This document shows, piece by piece, positions 8,428-15,584 of a stretch of 38,889 nucleotides of DNA. Location of the stretch: positions 221,103-259,991 of the forward strand of contig JAIDQZ010000018.1 of the NCBI GenBank assembly GCA_029062005.1, read 5' to 3'. Origin of the DNA: Muribaculaceae bacterium. GTDB taxonomy: Bacteria > Bacteroidota > Bacteroidia > Bacteroidales > Muribaculaceae. The notes under the pieces were generated by a model. That model made no database searches and was not told where the DNA came from. It saw only the letters and a list, made by a program, of their open reading frames with translations. Numbering within the stretch: position 1 is the first letter of the stretch; every line of letters starts with the position of its first letter. Both the position numbers and the translations under genes were made by a program.

Positions 8428-9153
8428 TTAGAAAACGTAGCCAAAAGATACATTGGGAATAAAATTACATTCTTGTATATCAATAAAATCAGTCGTTTGA
8501 GTATATCCAACTGTGAGATCAAAATGACGACTTAGTTTGAAGATAACGCCAAGGTCAAAGGCCATACCATGATTTATATATTCATAATCATAACCATCAT
8601 AATCATAACCATCATAAAAAACAGATCCATATCCTACACCTAAATATCCATATACATTCTTACAGATTCTCTTGGTTACACCACCGATAACTAATCCTCC
8701 CAAATAAACATCTTCATTAATTGTTAATCCTACTTTAGCATACCCCCCCCAATTGTTAAGAGATCCTCCCATTAATCCTATTGCGCCACCAATATTTTCA
8801 CCATATTCATAAAAATTAGCACCGCCGAAGAAATTGATAAATCCGAATTTTGTCTTGTCTTTCTTTAGTCGAAAGATCATTTCCTGATCAAATCGAGGTT
8901 TCATCTTTTTATTCTTGTATCCTGCATAGCTTGCAGTCACGCTTTTCAGCCACATCGGTATTTCAAGTTCGAATGTTCCGTCAGCATTCACAAATGCGGT
9001 TTCCGCCCCATCAGTTGCTGACACCACCGCTCCCGGTAGCGGGTTTCCGTTTTTGTCGATTACCGCGCCATGAATGGTGCGTGTGGTTTCGGACTGAGCC
9101 ATCGCTATGGAACACATCATCGCCATAGCAAGTAAAATCATCAGTTTTTTCAT
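8428..9153 (-). CDS. CarboxypepD_reg-like domain / outer-membrane beta-barrel protein
   Basis: A 241-residue outer-membrane protein. The signal peptide ends at SIAMAQ. Residues 25-95 form a carboxypeptidase-regulatory-like Ig fold (HGAVIDKNGNPLPGAVVSA), typical of Bacteroidetes surface proteins. From residue 103 alternating strands form a small barrel ending in aromatic Phe (SFGYVF). The stretch is AT-richer than its neighbours. Two features could vary length or frame: a G8 run (C8 on plus, 8743-8750) and a 15-bp tandem repeat coding DGYDY-type residues (8582-8611). The gene sits between the caspase and DUF4384 genes and could anchor the cluster's products at the outer membrane; that is inference. 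Confidence 0.82.
   Translation of the reverse strand: MKKLMILLAMAMMCSIAMAQSETTRTIHGAVIDKNGNPLPGAVVSATDGAETAFVNADGTFELEIPMWLKSVTASYAGYKNKKMKPRFDQEMIFRLKKDKTKFGFINFFGGANFYEYGENIGGAIGLMGGSLNNWGGYAKVGLTINEDVYLGGLVIGGVTKRICKNVYGYLGVGYGSVFYDGYDYDGYDYEYINHGMAFDLGVIFKLSRHFDLTVGYTQTTDFIDIQECNFIPNVSFGYVF
8582..8611. repeat. 15-bp tandem repeat inside the barrel gene
   Basis: Two exact copies of TCATAATCATAACCA (8582-8596, 8597-8611) and a partial third. The unit is in frame and adds five residues (Tyr/Asp/Gly-rich) per copy, in what is probably a loop of the barrel. Confidence 0.8.
8743..8750. repeat. G8/C8 homopolymer tract in the barrel gene
   Basis: Eight consecutive C on plus (G on the coding strand, spanning WGG codons) in the 241-residue barrel gene. 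Gain or loss of one base would truncate the protein, so this is a candidate slipped-strand phase-variation site. Confidence 0.6.
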
Positions 9154-9183
9154 GATCGATTAAATAAAAGTTTATAATATGGG

Positions 9184-11154
9184 TTATAATAAAGTTCTTG
9201 ACTGCCAAGTGTCGCCTAAAGCCGGGGAAGCTGTGACTTTAGGAGTCTGTGCTTTATTCTTTTTATCCAGAGATTTTGCCTTTACATTTTTGTGAATATT
9301 GTCGGCAAGTCCTTGCAATGTAATATTTCCCTTTGACTCCTGAAGACTCTTCAAGAGATAGTAAGTGAAGAAACCATGCTGCTGCTCGTCATATCCCATT
9401 GCAGTCTGGTTTCCCTCTGTCGCACTAAAAACTACAGTATTTCCCTTTGCGACAAAATCATCGACTTCAAATTCTACAAAACGCTCTGCAAAAAGCATCT
9501 CGCTGTTTCGGGTAGAACCACTGAAACATGCATCAAGGAATACTGTCACATTCTTTGCCTGCATGTTGTCGAATGTATCATATAGGTTGTTGAGGGAAAA
9601 ACATGATCCGAAATCAGTTCCGGAAGCATCCACAGGGAGCAGATATGCCGATCTGTCAGACACGTCGGGCACACCATGTCCCGCATAATAGAATATCACA
9701 TTCAATTCACCCGGCGACATTCCGCAACGTTTCTGCAGATATTTTATCTGCTCATTAATCTCTGAATATGTGGCATCCTCACATCTTCTGATATTATCCT
9801 CCGGCACACCAAGCACCTTTGTACAGTATTCAGCAAAGACACGACTGTCGTTATGGGCATACGGCACATCGGAATGATGTTTGTATTTCTCATTACCGAA
9901 TACCACCACATAAGTCTTATCATTTACATTTCCAGTGACAGGTATGTTTATATCCACATCAGAAGAAGGTCTCGCCTCTCCCTGATTATTTTGAGCGGTA
10001 GATATATTTACAGTAGGCTTATAGGAAAGATCGATCGTGGGGATCTCATATTTGCTTACAGCGCCCACACTCAGAGCGGCAAGTGATTCATTCGCTTTTT
10101 CAAGACGTTCATTGTCATTTGTCATAGCATAGCACATGGCAAGAGCACGCGCCACATTAGCAGCGTACGGCGTATTCTCATGCACACTCTGCAAAAGAGG
10201 AACAGCCTTGGTGAAAAACGTCTGAGCTTTGCGTTCGAGTTCGGAAGCCTCATTTTTCGGTGTCTCAGGAGACTTTGAAGCACGCAATGCTTCGGTAGCC
10301 GCATTGTAGAGATTGAAGCCTAAATGCAATGTATAGTCGAGACTCATATTATTGACAGAATACAACCGCTCGAATGTACGCGCCGCTGATTCAAACTTCT
10401 TCTGCCGCTCCAATAATTTCCCTTGATACTCAAGGAGTCCCTTATGATCCGGTCTGATAGCCAATGCCCTATCCAAAAGAACCGCCATTTTATCATCGTT
10501 GCCTCCATGTCCGTATGATTCAATTCCGATAAGGAGCATATTCCAGTTGGTAGGATAGTAATTCGAACCCTGCGATGCTATATACGCGGCAGAATCATAA
10601 TCATGTTTTTCATAAAAGCATCTTGCCAGACCTTCAAAAGCGAGTTCCCTGTTTGACAAGTCCGTAGTATTCAGATACGCCTTATAGTAATCTATCGCTT
10701 TTTCATATTCCCCCCTGTTGAATAAGTTAGTGGCAGCAAGATTAGCAAGTGTCGGGTAAGCCGGATACTCATGAAGACCATCTGCGGCAAATGCCGACAG
10801 AAGGGATATATCGATATGAGCACATGCATATCTGAGCACTTTATCCTGAGCATTGGCACTGGCAAAGAAATATGCAGCGTCGCTCATAATCGGGAAAAGA
10901 TCCCTGAGCGCCTTCCTGCATTCCGCATATTCCGGCGAATCGGAAGATGTTTCCTTTATTGCCTTGGTATAAGCCTCACAGGCATCCAAAGCCGACTGGT
11001 AAGCCTGAGCCTTGTTGGCTCCTGAAGAGAAAAACCTATTATAGTCAGCCATAGAACTTTTTCCATTAGCCATATAAGACGATGGCTGCGCCGAAAGTGA
11101 CAAAGGAAATACAGCAAACACAAAACTCAGCAAAATACAAACAACCTTTCTCAT
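9184..11154 (-). CDS. Exported TPR / caspase-fold protease (peptidase C14 family)
   Basis: A 656-residue exported protein. Signal peptide 1-22 (SLSAQ). Residues 135-350 are helical tetratricopeptide-type repeats (NRGEYEKAIDYYKAYL and similar). A linker follows to about 410, then a caspase/metacaspase domain from 413 to the end. The catalytic pair is intact: His493 in YYAGHG and Cys543 in LDACFSG, with a further core strand NTVVFSATEGNQ and GFFTYYLL. Metacaspase-like enzymes usually cleave after Arg or Lys, but specificity here is not known. With a signal peptide it should act in the periplasm, unlike the cytoplasmic bacterial caspases of abortive-infection systems. It lies 11 bases behind the propeller/OmpA gene and 30 before the barrel gene. 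Confidence 0.9.
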   Translation of the reverse strand: MRKVVCILLSFVFAVFPLSLSAQPSSYMANGKSSMADYNRFFSSGANKAQAYQSALDACEAYTKAIKETSSDSPEYAECRKALRDLFPIMSDAAYFFASANAQDKVLRYACAHIDISLLSAFAADGLHEYPAYPTLANLAATNLFNRGEYEKAIDYYKAYLNTTDLSNRELAFEGLARCFYEKHDYDSAAYIASQGSNYYPTNWNMLLIGIESYGHGGNDDKMAVLLDRALAIRPDHKGLLEYQGKLLERQKKFESAARTFERLYSVNNMSLDYTLHLGFNLYNAATEALRASKSPETPKNEASELERKAQTFFTKAVPLLQSVHENTPYAANVARALAMCYAMTNDNERLEKANESLAALSVGAVSKYEIPTIDLSYKPTVNISTAQNNQGEARPSSDVDINIPVTGNVNDKTYVVVFGNEKYKHHSDVPYAHNDSRVFAEYCTKVLGVPEDNIRRCEDATYSEINEQIKYLQKRCGMSPGELNVIFYYAGHGVPDVSDRSAYLLPVDASGTDFGSCFSLNNLYDTFDNMQAKNVTVFLDACFSGSTRNSEMLFAERFVEFEVDDFVAKGNTVVFSATEGNQTAMGYDEQQHGFFTYYLLKSLQESKGNITLQGLADNIHKNVKAKSLDKKNKAQTPKVTASPALGDTWQSRTLL

Positions 11155-11165
11155 GACACATGCTT

Positions 11166-13247
11166 TTATTCTATATCGATAAATGTCAAAACAACACTCA
11201 CGCGCCTGAATTCACCACCTCTTCCTTCGGAAACCTCAATGTTGTATCTGTAATCCGAGTCCATATTTTCAAGCTGAGGTAACTGACGCAGCAAATCCTG
11301 CTTCACTGACTGAGCCCTCATGAATGCGAGCTGCTCATTGGTGGCGATCCCAATATTTGAAGATACGGAAAGACTTGTCAGTTCTCCATTTATATTGACA
11401 GGTTCATTGTCGAATTCTCCCAATACTCCGTCATAAGCAATCGCCCTTCTGATCGGAGATCCGTCGGCACTTCCGGTGAATTCTACCACAAGTTTCTTTC
11501 CGGAATTTATATATGAAGAAAACTCTGTGTCGAATGCCTGCTTTATAATGCGAATCAAGGATAATGCAGCGTTGGATGATTCTATCAGATACTTACCTGA
11601 CGGGAAATCCTCATGTTCCGAATATTCGGCATCCACAGTATAATCAAATGCAACACGATAATTGTTGATGCTTTTTCCATTCGCATCGAAAGCCGGGATG
11701 ATACGGGTATCGACATTGATGTCGGTGTGCTCCGAAATCAGATTATTTGCGATCGCTTCCTCTACTATACGGTCCTTGATGCTCTTTAGCATCACGTCCT
11801 CTCGGTTTGTCTTCATTATCAGGTCGAGCGACACGAAACTGTCATCTGTCATAAGATTCGACAGATCCTCCCGGTCGAGATTGTCGAATGTATATGTCTT
11901 GCTGTTGGTGGGATTATATACATCCACATATATCACTTCGTATGTATCCTGTGGTGTAATACCGTAAATCGTATTATTAAACTGCAGATTCAGTCCGTCT
12001 CCGAAGCCGGGCATATCTTCCTGCGGGACTTTAAGGTAGATCGGCGGCAGACCTCCGATATTAATTGTCAGAAGTCCATTCTGCGGATTATAACTTCCGA
12101 GTGTCACAGACTGATGTGAAATCAGGTCGCCTGCAAGACTTGTGGCAATCTCATTTGCAAAAAGCCTGCGTTGCCTCTCTATGCTTTCGGGATTCACACG
12201 GGCACGATATTCCTCTTCTGTTTCCATAGGACGCATTTTCGTCCATTCCCGCATCCTTTCGTTCAACTGATCGAGCAGCAACTTCGTATTATTGGGGGCG
12301 AATCCGGATATTCTCTTATATACCAAAGCGTTGTCTGCATCATACGTAATGAAGACATTATTGTTCTTATCGGTTACAAATCTGGCATATTTACGCGGAC
12401 CTGTCATATCTGTAATGAAAGGACGGTCGAAATCGTCTATCAGGTTCAGGAACTGGACCCTATTTCCTTCGGTGGCTATAGATATGAACTTATCTTCGGG
12501 ATGAACCGACAGCGAAGAGGGAACGCCGAGATCAGCATATCGCTTGATGAGCGAAAAGTCACGGGTGTTATATGTCTGTACGGTGCCGTCAGCACATAAT
12601 ATTATCAATTTATCTCCTGACCGAGAAAACACAACATCCACGACATCTGAAGAAAACGGCAATGATCTGCGCAGATTTCCCTCCTCTTCCGTGTAGATCC
12701 TTACATTGTCCTTATCCACACATACGATATACATTCCAAGCGGATCACTCAACAGTCTGAACGGAACCCCCTCAATTGCAAAATCCTTGTTAAATACAAG
12801 ATCTCTGGACGAATATTTCTTTACAGCCCCATTATCCGCAAGATACAGCCATCTGCTGTCAGGACTATATGAAATTGCAGAAGGAGAAACAAGATCCTCC
12901 ACTTTTGCAAGTGTCAGTCCGGCTTTATTCGAATCATAAACTGTCATGCGGAATTTTTTTCCTTTACCCGACAGAACGGCATACGAATATCCTGCGGGAT
13001 TAACCTTGAAATCAATGATTTCTCCCGATGAATGCGAAATAGGAATATTTTTTAGATTATAGACATCCTTCCCGGCTGAATAGAAAGATGTATAATTATG
13101 ATTATCGACTTTATCAGGTGTCTTGTCCTGTCTGAATATCAGATTCTTATCGATTGTCACCGCACTGTTCTGGGCGGTAACTGAATGGCATGACAAGAAA
13201 GTCACCGCAAGCAGTGCCGAAAGTTTGATATCTGCACAAACTGACAT
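11166..13247 (-). CDS. Exported beta-propeller protein with OmpA-like C-terminus
   Basis: A protein of 693 residues. The signal peptide ends at SVTAQ. Residues 30-330 carry WD40/YVTN-like propeller blades (repeated patterns such as ISYSPDSRWLYLADNG and VVFSRSGDKLIILCADGTVQTYN). Residues 335-380 are a charged helical segment and 400-540 an unrecognised beta domain. The last 140 residues resemble a divergent OmpA-like domain (VVEFTGSAD, LAFMRAQSVKQDLL, FRRVSVVLTF), which would bind peptidoglycan if functional. The TTG at 13253 was rejected in favour of the ATG at 13247, which gives the normal signal peptide. Propellers often accompany caspases, and this one lies directly upstream of the caspase gene. 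Confidence 0.82.
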   Translation of the reverse strand: MSVCADIKLSALLAVTFLSCHSVTAQNSAVTIDKNLIFRQDKTPDKVDNHNYTSFYSAGKDVYNLKNIPISHSSGEIIDFKVNPAGYSYAVLSGKGKKFRMTVYDSNKAGLTLAKVEDLVSPSAISYSPDSRWLYLADNGAVKKYSSRDLVFNKDFAIEGVPFRLLSDPLGMYIVCVDKDNVRIYTEEEGNLRRSLPFSSDVVDVVFSRSGDKLIILCADGTVQTYNTRDFSLIKRYADLGVPSSLSVHPEDKFISIATEGNRVQFLNLIDDFDRPFITDMTGPRKYARFVTDKNNNVFITYDADNALVYKRISGFAPNNTKLLLDQLNERMREWTKMRPMETEEEYRARVNPESIERQRRLFANEIATSLAGDLISHQSVTLGSYNPQNGLLTINIGGLPPIYLKVPQEDMPGFGDGLNLQFNNTIYGITPQDTYEVIYVDVYNPTNSKTYTFDNLDREDLSNLMTDDSFVSLDLIMKTNREDVMLKSIKDRIVEEAIANNLISEHTDINVDTRIIPAFDANGKSINNYRVAFDYTVDAEYSEHEDFPSGKYLIESSNAALSLIRIIKQAFDTEFSSYINSGKKLVVEFTGSADGSPIRRAIAYDGVLGEFDNEPVNINGELTSLSVSSNIGIATNEQLAFMRAQSVKQDLLRQLPQLENMDSDYRYNIEVSEGRGGEFRRVSVVLTFIDIE

Positions 13248-13303
13248 ATGCAAAAGAAATGGTTAGTAAAGTGATTATGTAAATTAAATAAGAGACAGTC
13301 AAT

Positions 13304-13338
13304 TATCAGTTGGACTGCAAATTGCAGTCCAACTGATA
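13304..13338. repeat. Long perfect inverted repeat between cluster genes
   Basis: Seventeen-base arms (13304-13320 and 13322-13338) surround a single A. No U-tract follows on either strand. It lies in the 116-base gap between the LPP20-like gene and the propeller gene, where it would form a strong RNA hairpin or cruciform. It may be an mRNA processing or stabilising element, or an operator. Confidence 0.8.
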
Positions 13339-13363
13339 TGTTAATATTTCCGGATTATAGACA

Positions 13364-13987
13364 TCACCAGTCTACCATCTTGTCTAATTTATCCTTTAGT
13401 TCACTGGATTTTTCTTCCATATCCTTGTAAAGGACTTTTTTGGCAACCTCGCGAGCCTTCTCGCTGCTATAGGCGAGACGAACCATGACACGCACGGTTT
13501 TATTGGGAAGATTCTGAAAAAGTTCCACAACAGTTGACACACGTCCCAGACTTTGGGCGATCTTGCTTTTTGATCCACTTATCATGGTTGAAATAGAGGC
13601 AGCATCTTCAGTTGAAATTTCTTTATTAGCAAGATTACTGTCTATCAATCCTGCAATTTCGGTTTCCATGGCCCCGGCTATCCTCAGTTTAGCGGCATCG
13701 ACAGCCTGAAGTTTAGCGGCATTGTAGTTTTGAGCCACTACCATTGCATCTTCCATTATGTATTTTGGCTCACCATTTTCTCTTTCTCTCTGCAATTTGT
13801 AGGACTCCTCAAGCTGTCTCTGCATCGGAAGAGCTCCGGGAAGGACTTTCCAGCCCTCTGACTCAAAACTCTTTGCTGCCTTTTTTGCATCCTTTTCAAT
13901 CTCTTTCAGTTCCTTGCTCGACAGAGTGTCTGCTTGCGCCACGACAAAAGGCATCAAAGCTACCAACAGAAGAATAAATTTCCTCAT
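13364..13987 (-). CDS. Exported helical LPP20-like protein
   Basis: A 207-residue exported protein with signal peptide to about residue 19 (VVAQA-DTL). The body is mostly helical and charged: a Lys/Glu-rich region near 25-45, a central segment AAKLQAVDAAKLRIAGAMETEI resembling the LPP20/FlgT-type motif, then a strand-rich piece ending in a Lys/Glu helix. No lipobox Cys is seen, so LPP20 refers to the fold only. It is the first gene of the caspase cluster, about 40 bases behind the U-tract of the structured RNA and separated from the next gene by a palindrome. It may therefore be expressed differently from the rest. Function unknown. Confidence 0.75.
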   Translation of the reverse strand: MRKFILLLVALMPFVVAQADTLSSKELKEIEKDAKKAAKSFESEGWKVLPGALPMQRQLEESYKLQRERENGEPKYIMEDAMVVAQNYNAAKLQAVDAAKLRIAGAMETEIAGLIDSNLANKEISTEDAASISTMISGSKSKIAQSLGRVSTVVELFQNLPNKTVRVMVRLAYSSEKAREVAKKVLYKDMEEKSSELKDKLDKMVDW

Positions 13988-14024
13988 AATTTAAAGATTT
14001 GTGCTGGAAGACGCCCGATCCAAC

Positions 14025-14338
14025 TGTAAAAAAAGAAGAAGCGTGGGGTCTGTACCTATTGCTCGTTCCGCTATACAAGGCCTTAGCATTGCCCATCAAT
14101 GTAGAACGAGCAACGCAGAGCCTCACGCAGTAATATGATAATACAAATGGTACTGCCATCACGGCAATATCATCTGTGCATATCACACCCGAAAGGCGCC
14201 TATCGTTGCCTCATTCCTGACATTGATTTGAGAAGTTGCTAAGTTCTGTATAGCCAAGAATAAGCGCTTGATACACGCTTTTTAATAATATGTCTTCACA
14301 CCCGCCACAAACCCATATCGGGGCTCTGTAACGATATG
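14025..14338 (-). ncRNA. Candidate structured RNA (sRNA or leader) ahead of the caspase cluster
   Basis: A minus-strand transcript of about 310 nt is predicted from the promoter at 14345-14375 to a U-tract (A7 on plus, 14028-14034). Its 3' domain is strongly structured. The outer stem pairs 14115-14128 with 14041-14053, and an exact 10-bp inner stem pairs 14104-14113 with 14059-14068. Two small hairpins lie inside, one being 14087-14101. Near the 5' end CATATCG/CGATATG forms a hairpin whose loop carries CAGAGCC (plus 14322-14328), complementary to GGCTCTG of the terminal stem (plus 14116-14122). It does not show RNase P, tmRNA or SRP landmarks that I can recognise; 6S-like RNA was considered but not established. 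It could be an independent sRNA or an attenuating leader. Confidence 0.5.
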
Positions 14339-14344
14339 CGGTTG

Positions 14345-14375
14345 CAAAGATAATGAATGATTTTTATAAATGCAA
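14345..14375 (-). promoter_or_regulatory. Promoter of the structured RNA
   Basis: Minus strand TTG (plus 14373-14375), a 20-base spacer and TATCTTTG (plus 14345-14352) match the Bacteroidetes promoter consensus very well. No reading frame starts nearby, supporting an RNA product or a long leader. Confidence 0.7.
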
Positions 14376-14453
14376 CAGTTAGATCATTTTTTCTGAAATT
14401 AACGAACATCTGCAGATACTTTCAGTCCCTATCTCATAAAAAATATGACCTTA

Positions 14454-14468
14454 TGCAACCGAGTTGCA
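14454..14468. promoter_or_regulatory. TGCAAC-N3-GTTGCA operator-like palindrome
   Basis: A 15-base perfect dyad about 90 bases upstream of the cation-exporter start and just ahead of its candidate promoter (TTTG at 14491-14494, TATATTTT at 14517-14524). Related half-sites occur at 14342-14347 and 14371-14376, overlapping the divergent RNA promoter. Size and symmetry would suit a Fur-family metal regulator; no regulator gene is in the window. Confidence 0.4.
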
Positions 14469-14522
14469 AACATATATCCACGTGTTTCCTTTTGGTAGTC
14501 GGACTTGTTATTTAAGTATATT

Positions 14523-14558
14523 TTTAATAAAACATGATAATTTAATAAAACATGATAA
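14523..14558. repeat. 18-bp tandem duplication at the CDF translation start
   Basis: Two exact copies of TTTAATAAAACATGATAA (14523-14540, 14541-14558) sit directly before the start codon at 14560. Each holds an ATG: the first opens a three-codon ORF ending TAA, the second one ending in the TGA that overlaps the real ATG. Confidence 0.8.
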
Positions 14559-14559
14559 A

Positions 14560-15495
14560 ATGAAACATATTCATTCCGATGGTCATCACCACCACCATCA
14601 TCATCACGAACATACGATTGATTCCTCATCGCTCAATTCAGCTTTCAAGATTGGAATAGCTTTGAATGTAGGATTTGTAATTGTAGAAGCCGTCTATGGG
14701 TTTATCTATGACTCAATGGGGCTTCTTTCCGATGCAGGACATAACCTGTCGGATGTTTTTGCACTTATTCTGTCAATGGTTGCATTCAGATTGATGTCGA
14801 AAAAACCGGACGAACGACATACCTACGGATACAGAAAGTTTTCCATCCAGGCATCGTTGCTTAATGCCCTACTGCTGTTCGCGGCTGTCGGTGTAATTTT
14901 TGCGGAATCTATCGACAAACTTATTCATCCGACAGTCGTTGACGGAGATGCAATAGCATGGGTGGCAGGTGCAGGTGTGATCGTCAATGGAATCACTGCA
15001 TGGCTCTTCCTCAAAGATAAAGAGAAAGACCTCAATGTCAAAGGCGCGTTTCTTCATATGCTTGCCGACACGCTTGTATCAGTAGGTGTCGTAGTCGCAG
15101 GGGTCATCATCCATTTCACTGACTGGTATTTCATTGATCCGGTCATCGGTATTGCCATAGCATTAATGATTGGATGGTCTACGTGGAGCCTGCTGTCGGA
15201 AAGCTTCAAGCTTTCTATCGACAGTGTGCCGAGTTCTATTGACATGAAGAAGCTAAAAAAAGATCTTCAGTCAGTGGAGGGAGTCTCCGGTATTCATCAT
15301 CTTCATGTATGGGCTTTGTCCACAACAGAGAACGCCTTGACGGTTCATGCAATAATAGAATCGCCAGATCAGCTTGACGCCGTAATCTACCGGCTTCGAG
15401 AGACTGCCCGCTCTGCCGGAATCAGTCACTCTACAATAGAGGCTGAGACAACTGAATGCAGATGTAAGGACCGTGATATTATCTCAGGAGATTAG
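14560..15495 (+). CDS. Cation diffusion facilitator, CzcD/ZitB-like metal exporter
   Basis: A 311-residue inner-membrane transporter of the CDF family, exporting Zn or related divalent metals by proton antiport. The N-terminus is His-rich (eight consecutive His at residues 9-16). Six transmembrane helices are followed by a cytoplasmic ferredoxin-like domain from about 215. The two metal-site HxxxD motifs are His61/Asp65 (GHNLSD) and His166/Asp170 (HMLAD). The open frame reaches upstream to a TTG, but the ATG at 14560 gives the family-typical start. The 5' region has an operator-like palindrome and an 18-bp duplication, hinting at metal control. The exact metal cannot be read from the sequence; Zn is most likely. 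Confidence 0.93.
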   Translation: MKHIHSDGHHHHHHHHEHTIDSSSLNSAFKIGIALNVGFVIVEAVYGFIYDSMGLLSDAGHNLSDVFALILSMVAFRLMSKKPDERHTYGYRKFSIQASLLNALLLFAAVGVIFAESIDKLIHPTVVDGDAIAWVAGAGVIVNGITAWLFLKDKEKDLNVKGAFLHMLADTLVSVGVVVAGVIIHFTDWYFIDPVIGIAIALMIGWSTWSLLSESFKLSIDSVPSSIDMKKLKKDLQSVEGVSGIHHLHVWALSTTENALTVHAIIESPDQLDAVIYRLRETARSAGISHSTIEAETTECRCKDRDIISGD

Positions 15496-15547
15496 CCGCG
15501 TATAATATTCATTTGCTCTTTCATTATATCGAATGCTGATTTTTTTG

Positions 15548-15555
15548 TAATTTTG
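15548..15555 (+). promoter_or_regulatory. TAATTTTG -7 box for the M50-like gene
   Basis: TAATTTTGC fits the TAnnTTTG box, 30 bases before the start codon at 15585. No good -33 box is seen at the usual spacing. Confidence 0.45.
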
Positions 15556-15584
15556 CATGGCATATACAAAAAATCAAATTCATC

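Noticed and set aside
13245..13253. TTG start of the propeller protein
   Set aside because: The ATG six bases downstream gives a normal signal peptide.
5820..13987. Abortive-infection (anti-phage) caspase system
   Set aside because: The known bacterial caspase defence systems are cytosolic and have a sensor or effector such as a gasdermin, NTPase or CRISPR-linked component; here all products carry signal peptides and no such partner is present.
14025..14338. RNase P RNA, tmRNA, SRP RNA or a common riboswitch
   Set aside because: The hallmark sequences (for example GAGGAAAGTCC, the tmRNA tRNA-like 3' end, SRP tip motif or cobalamin/TPP cores) were not seen; 6S remains open and needs a covariance-model search.
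14464..14559. Upstream extension of the CDF protein
   Set aside because: It starts with TTG in untranslated, promoter-like sequence; the ATG at 14560 gives the normal family start.
14584..14613. Poly-His run as a possible engineered tag
   Set aside because: His-rich N-termini are natural in CDF zinc exporters, and the surrounding sequence is a continuous native gene.
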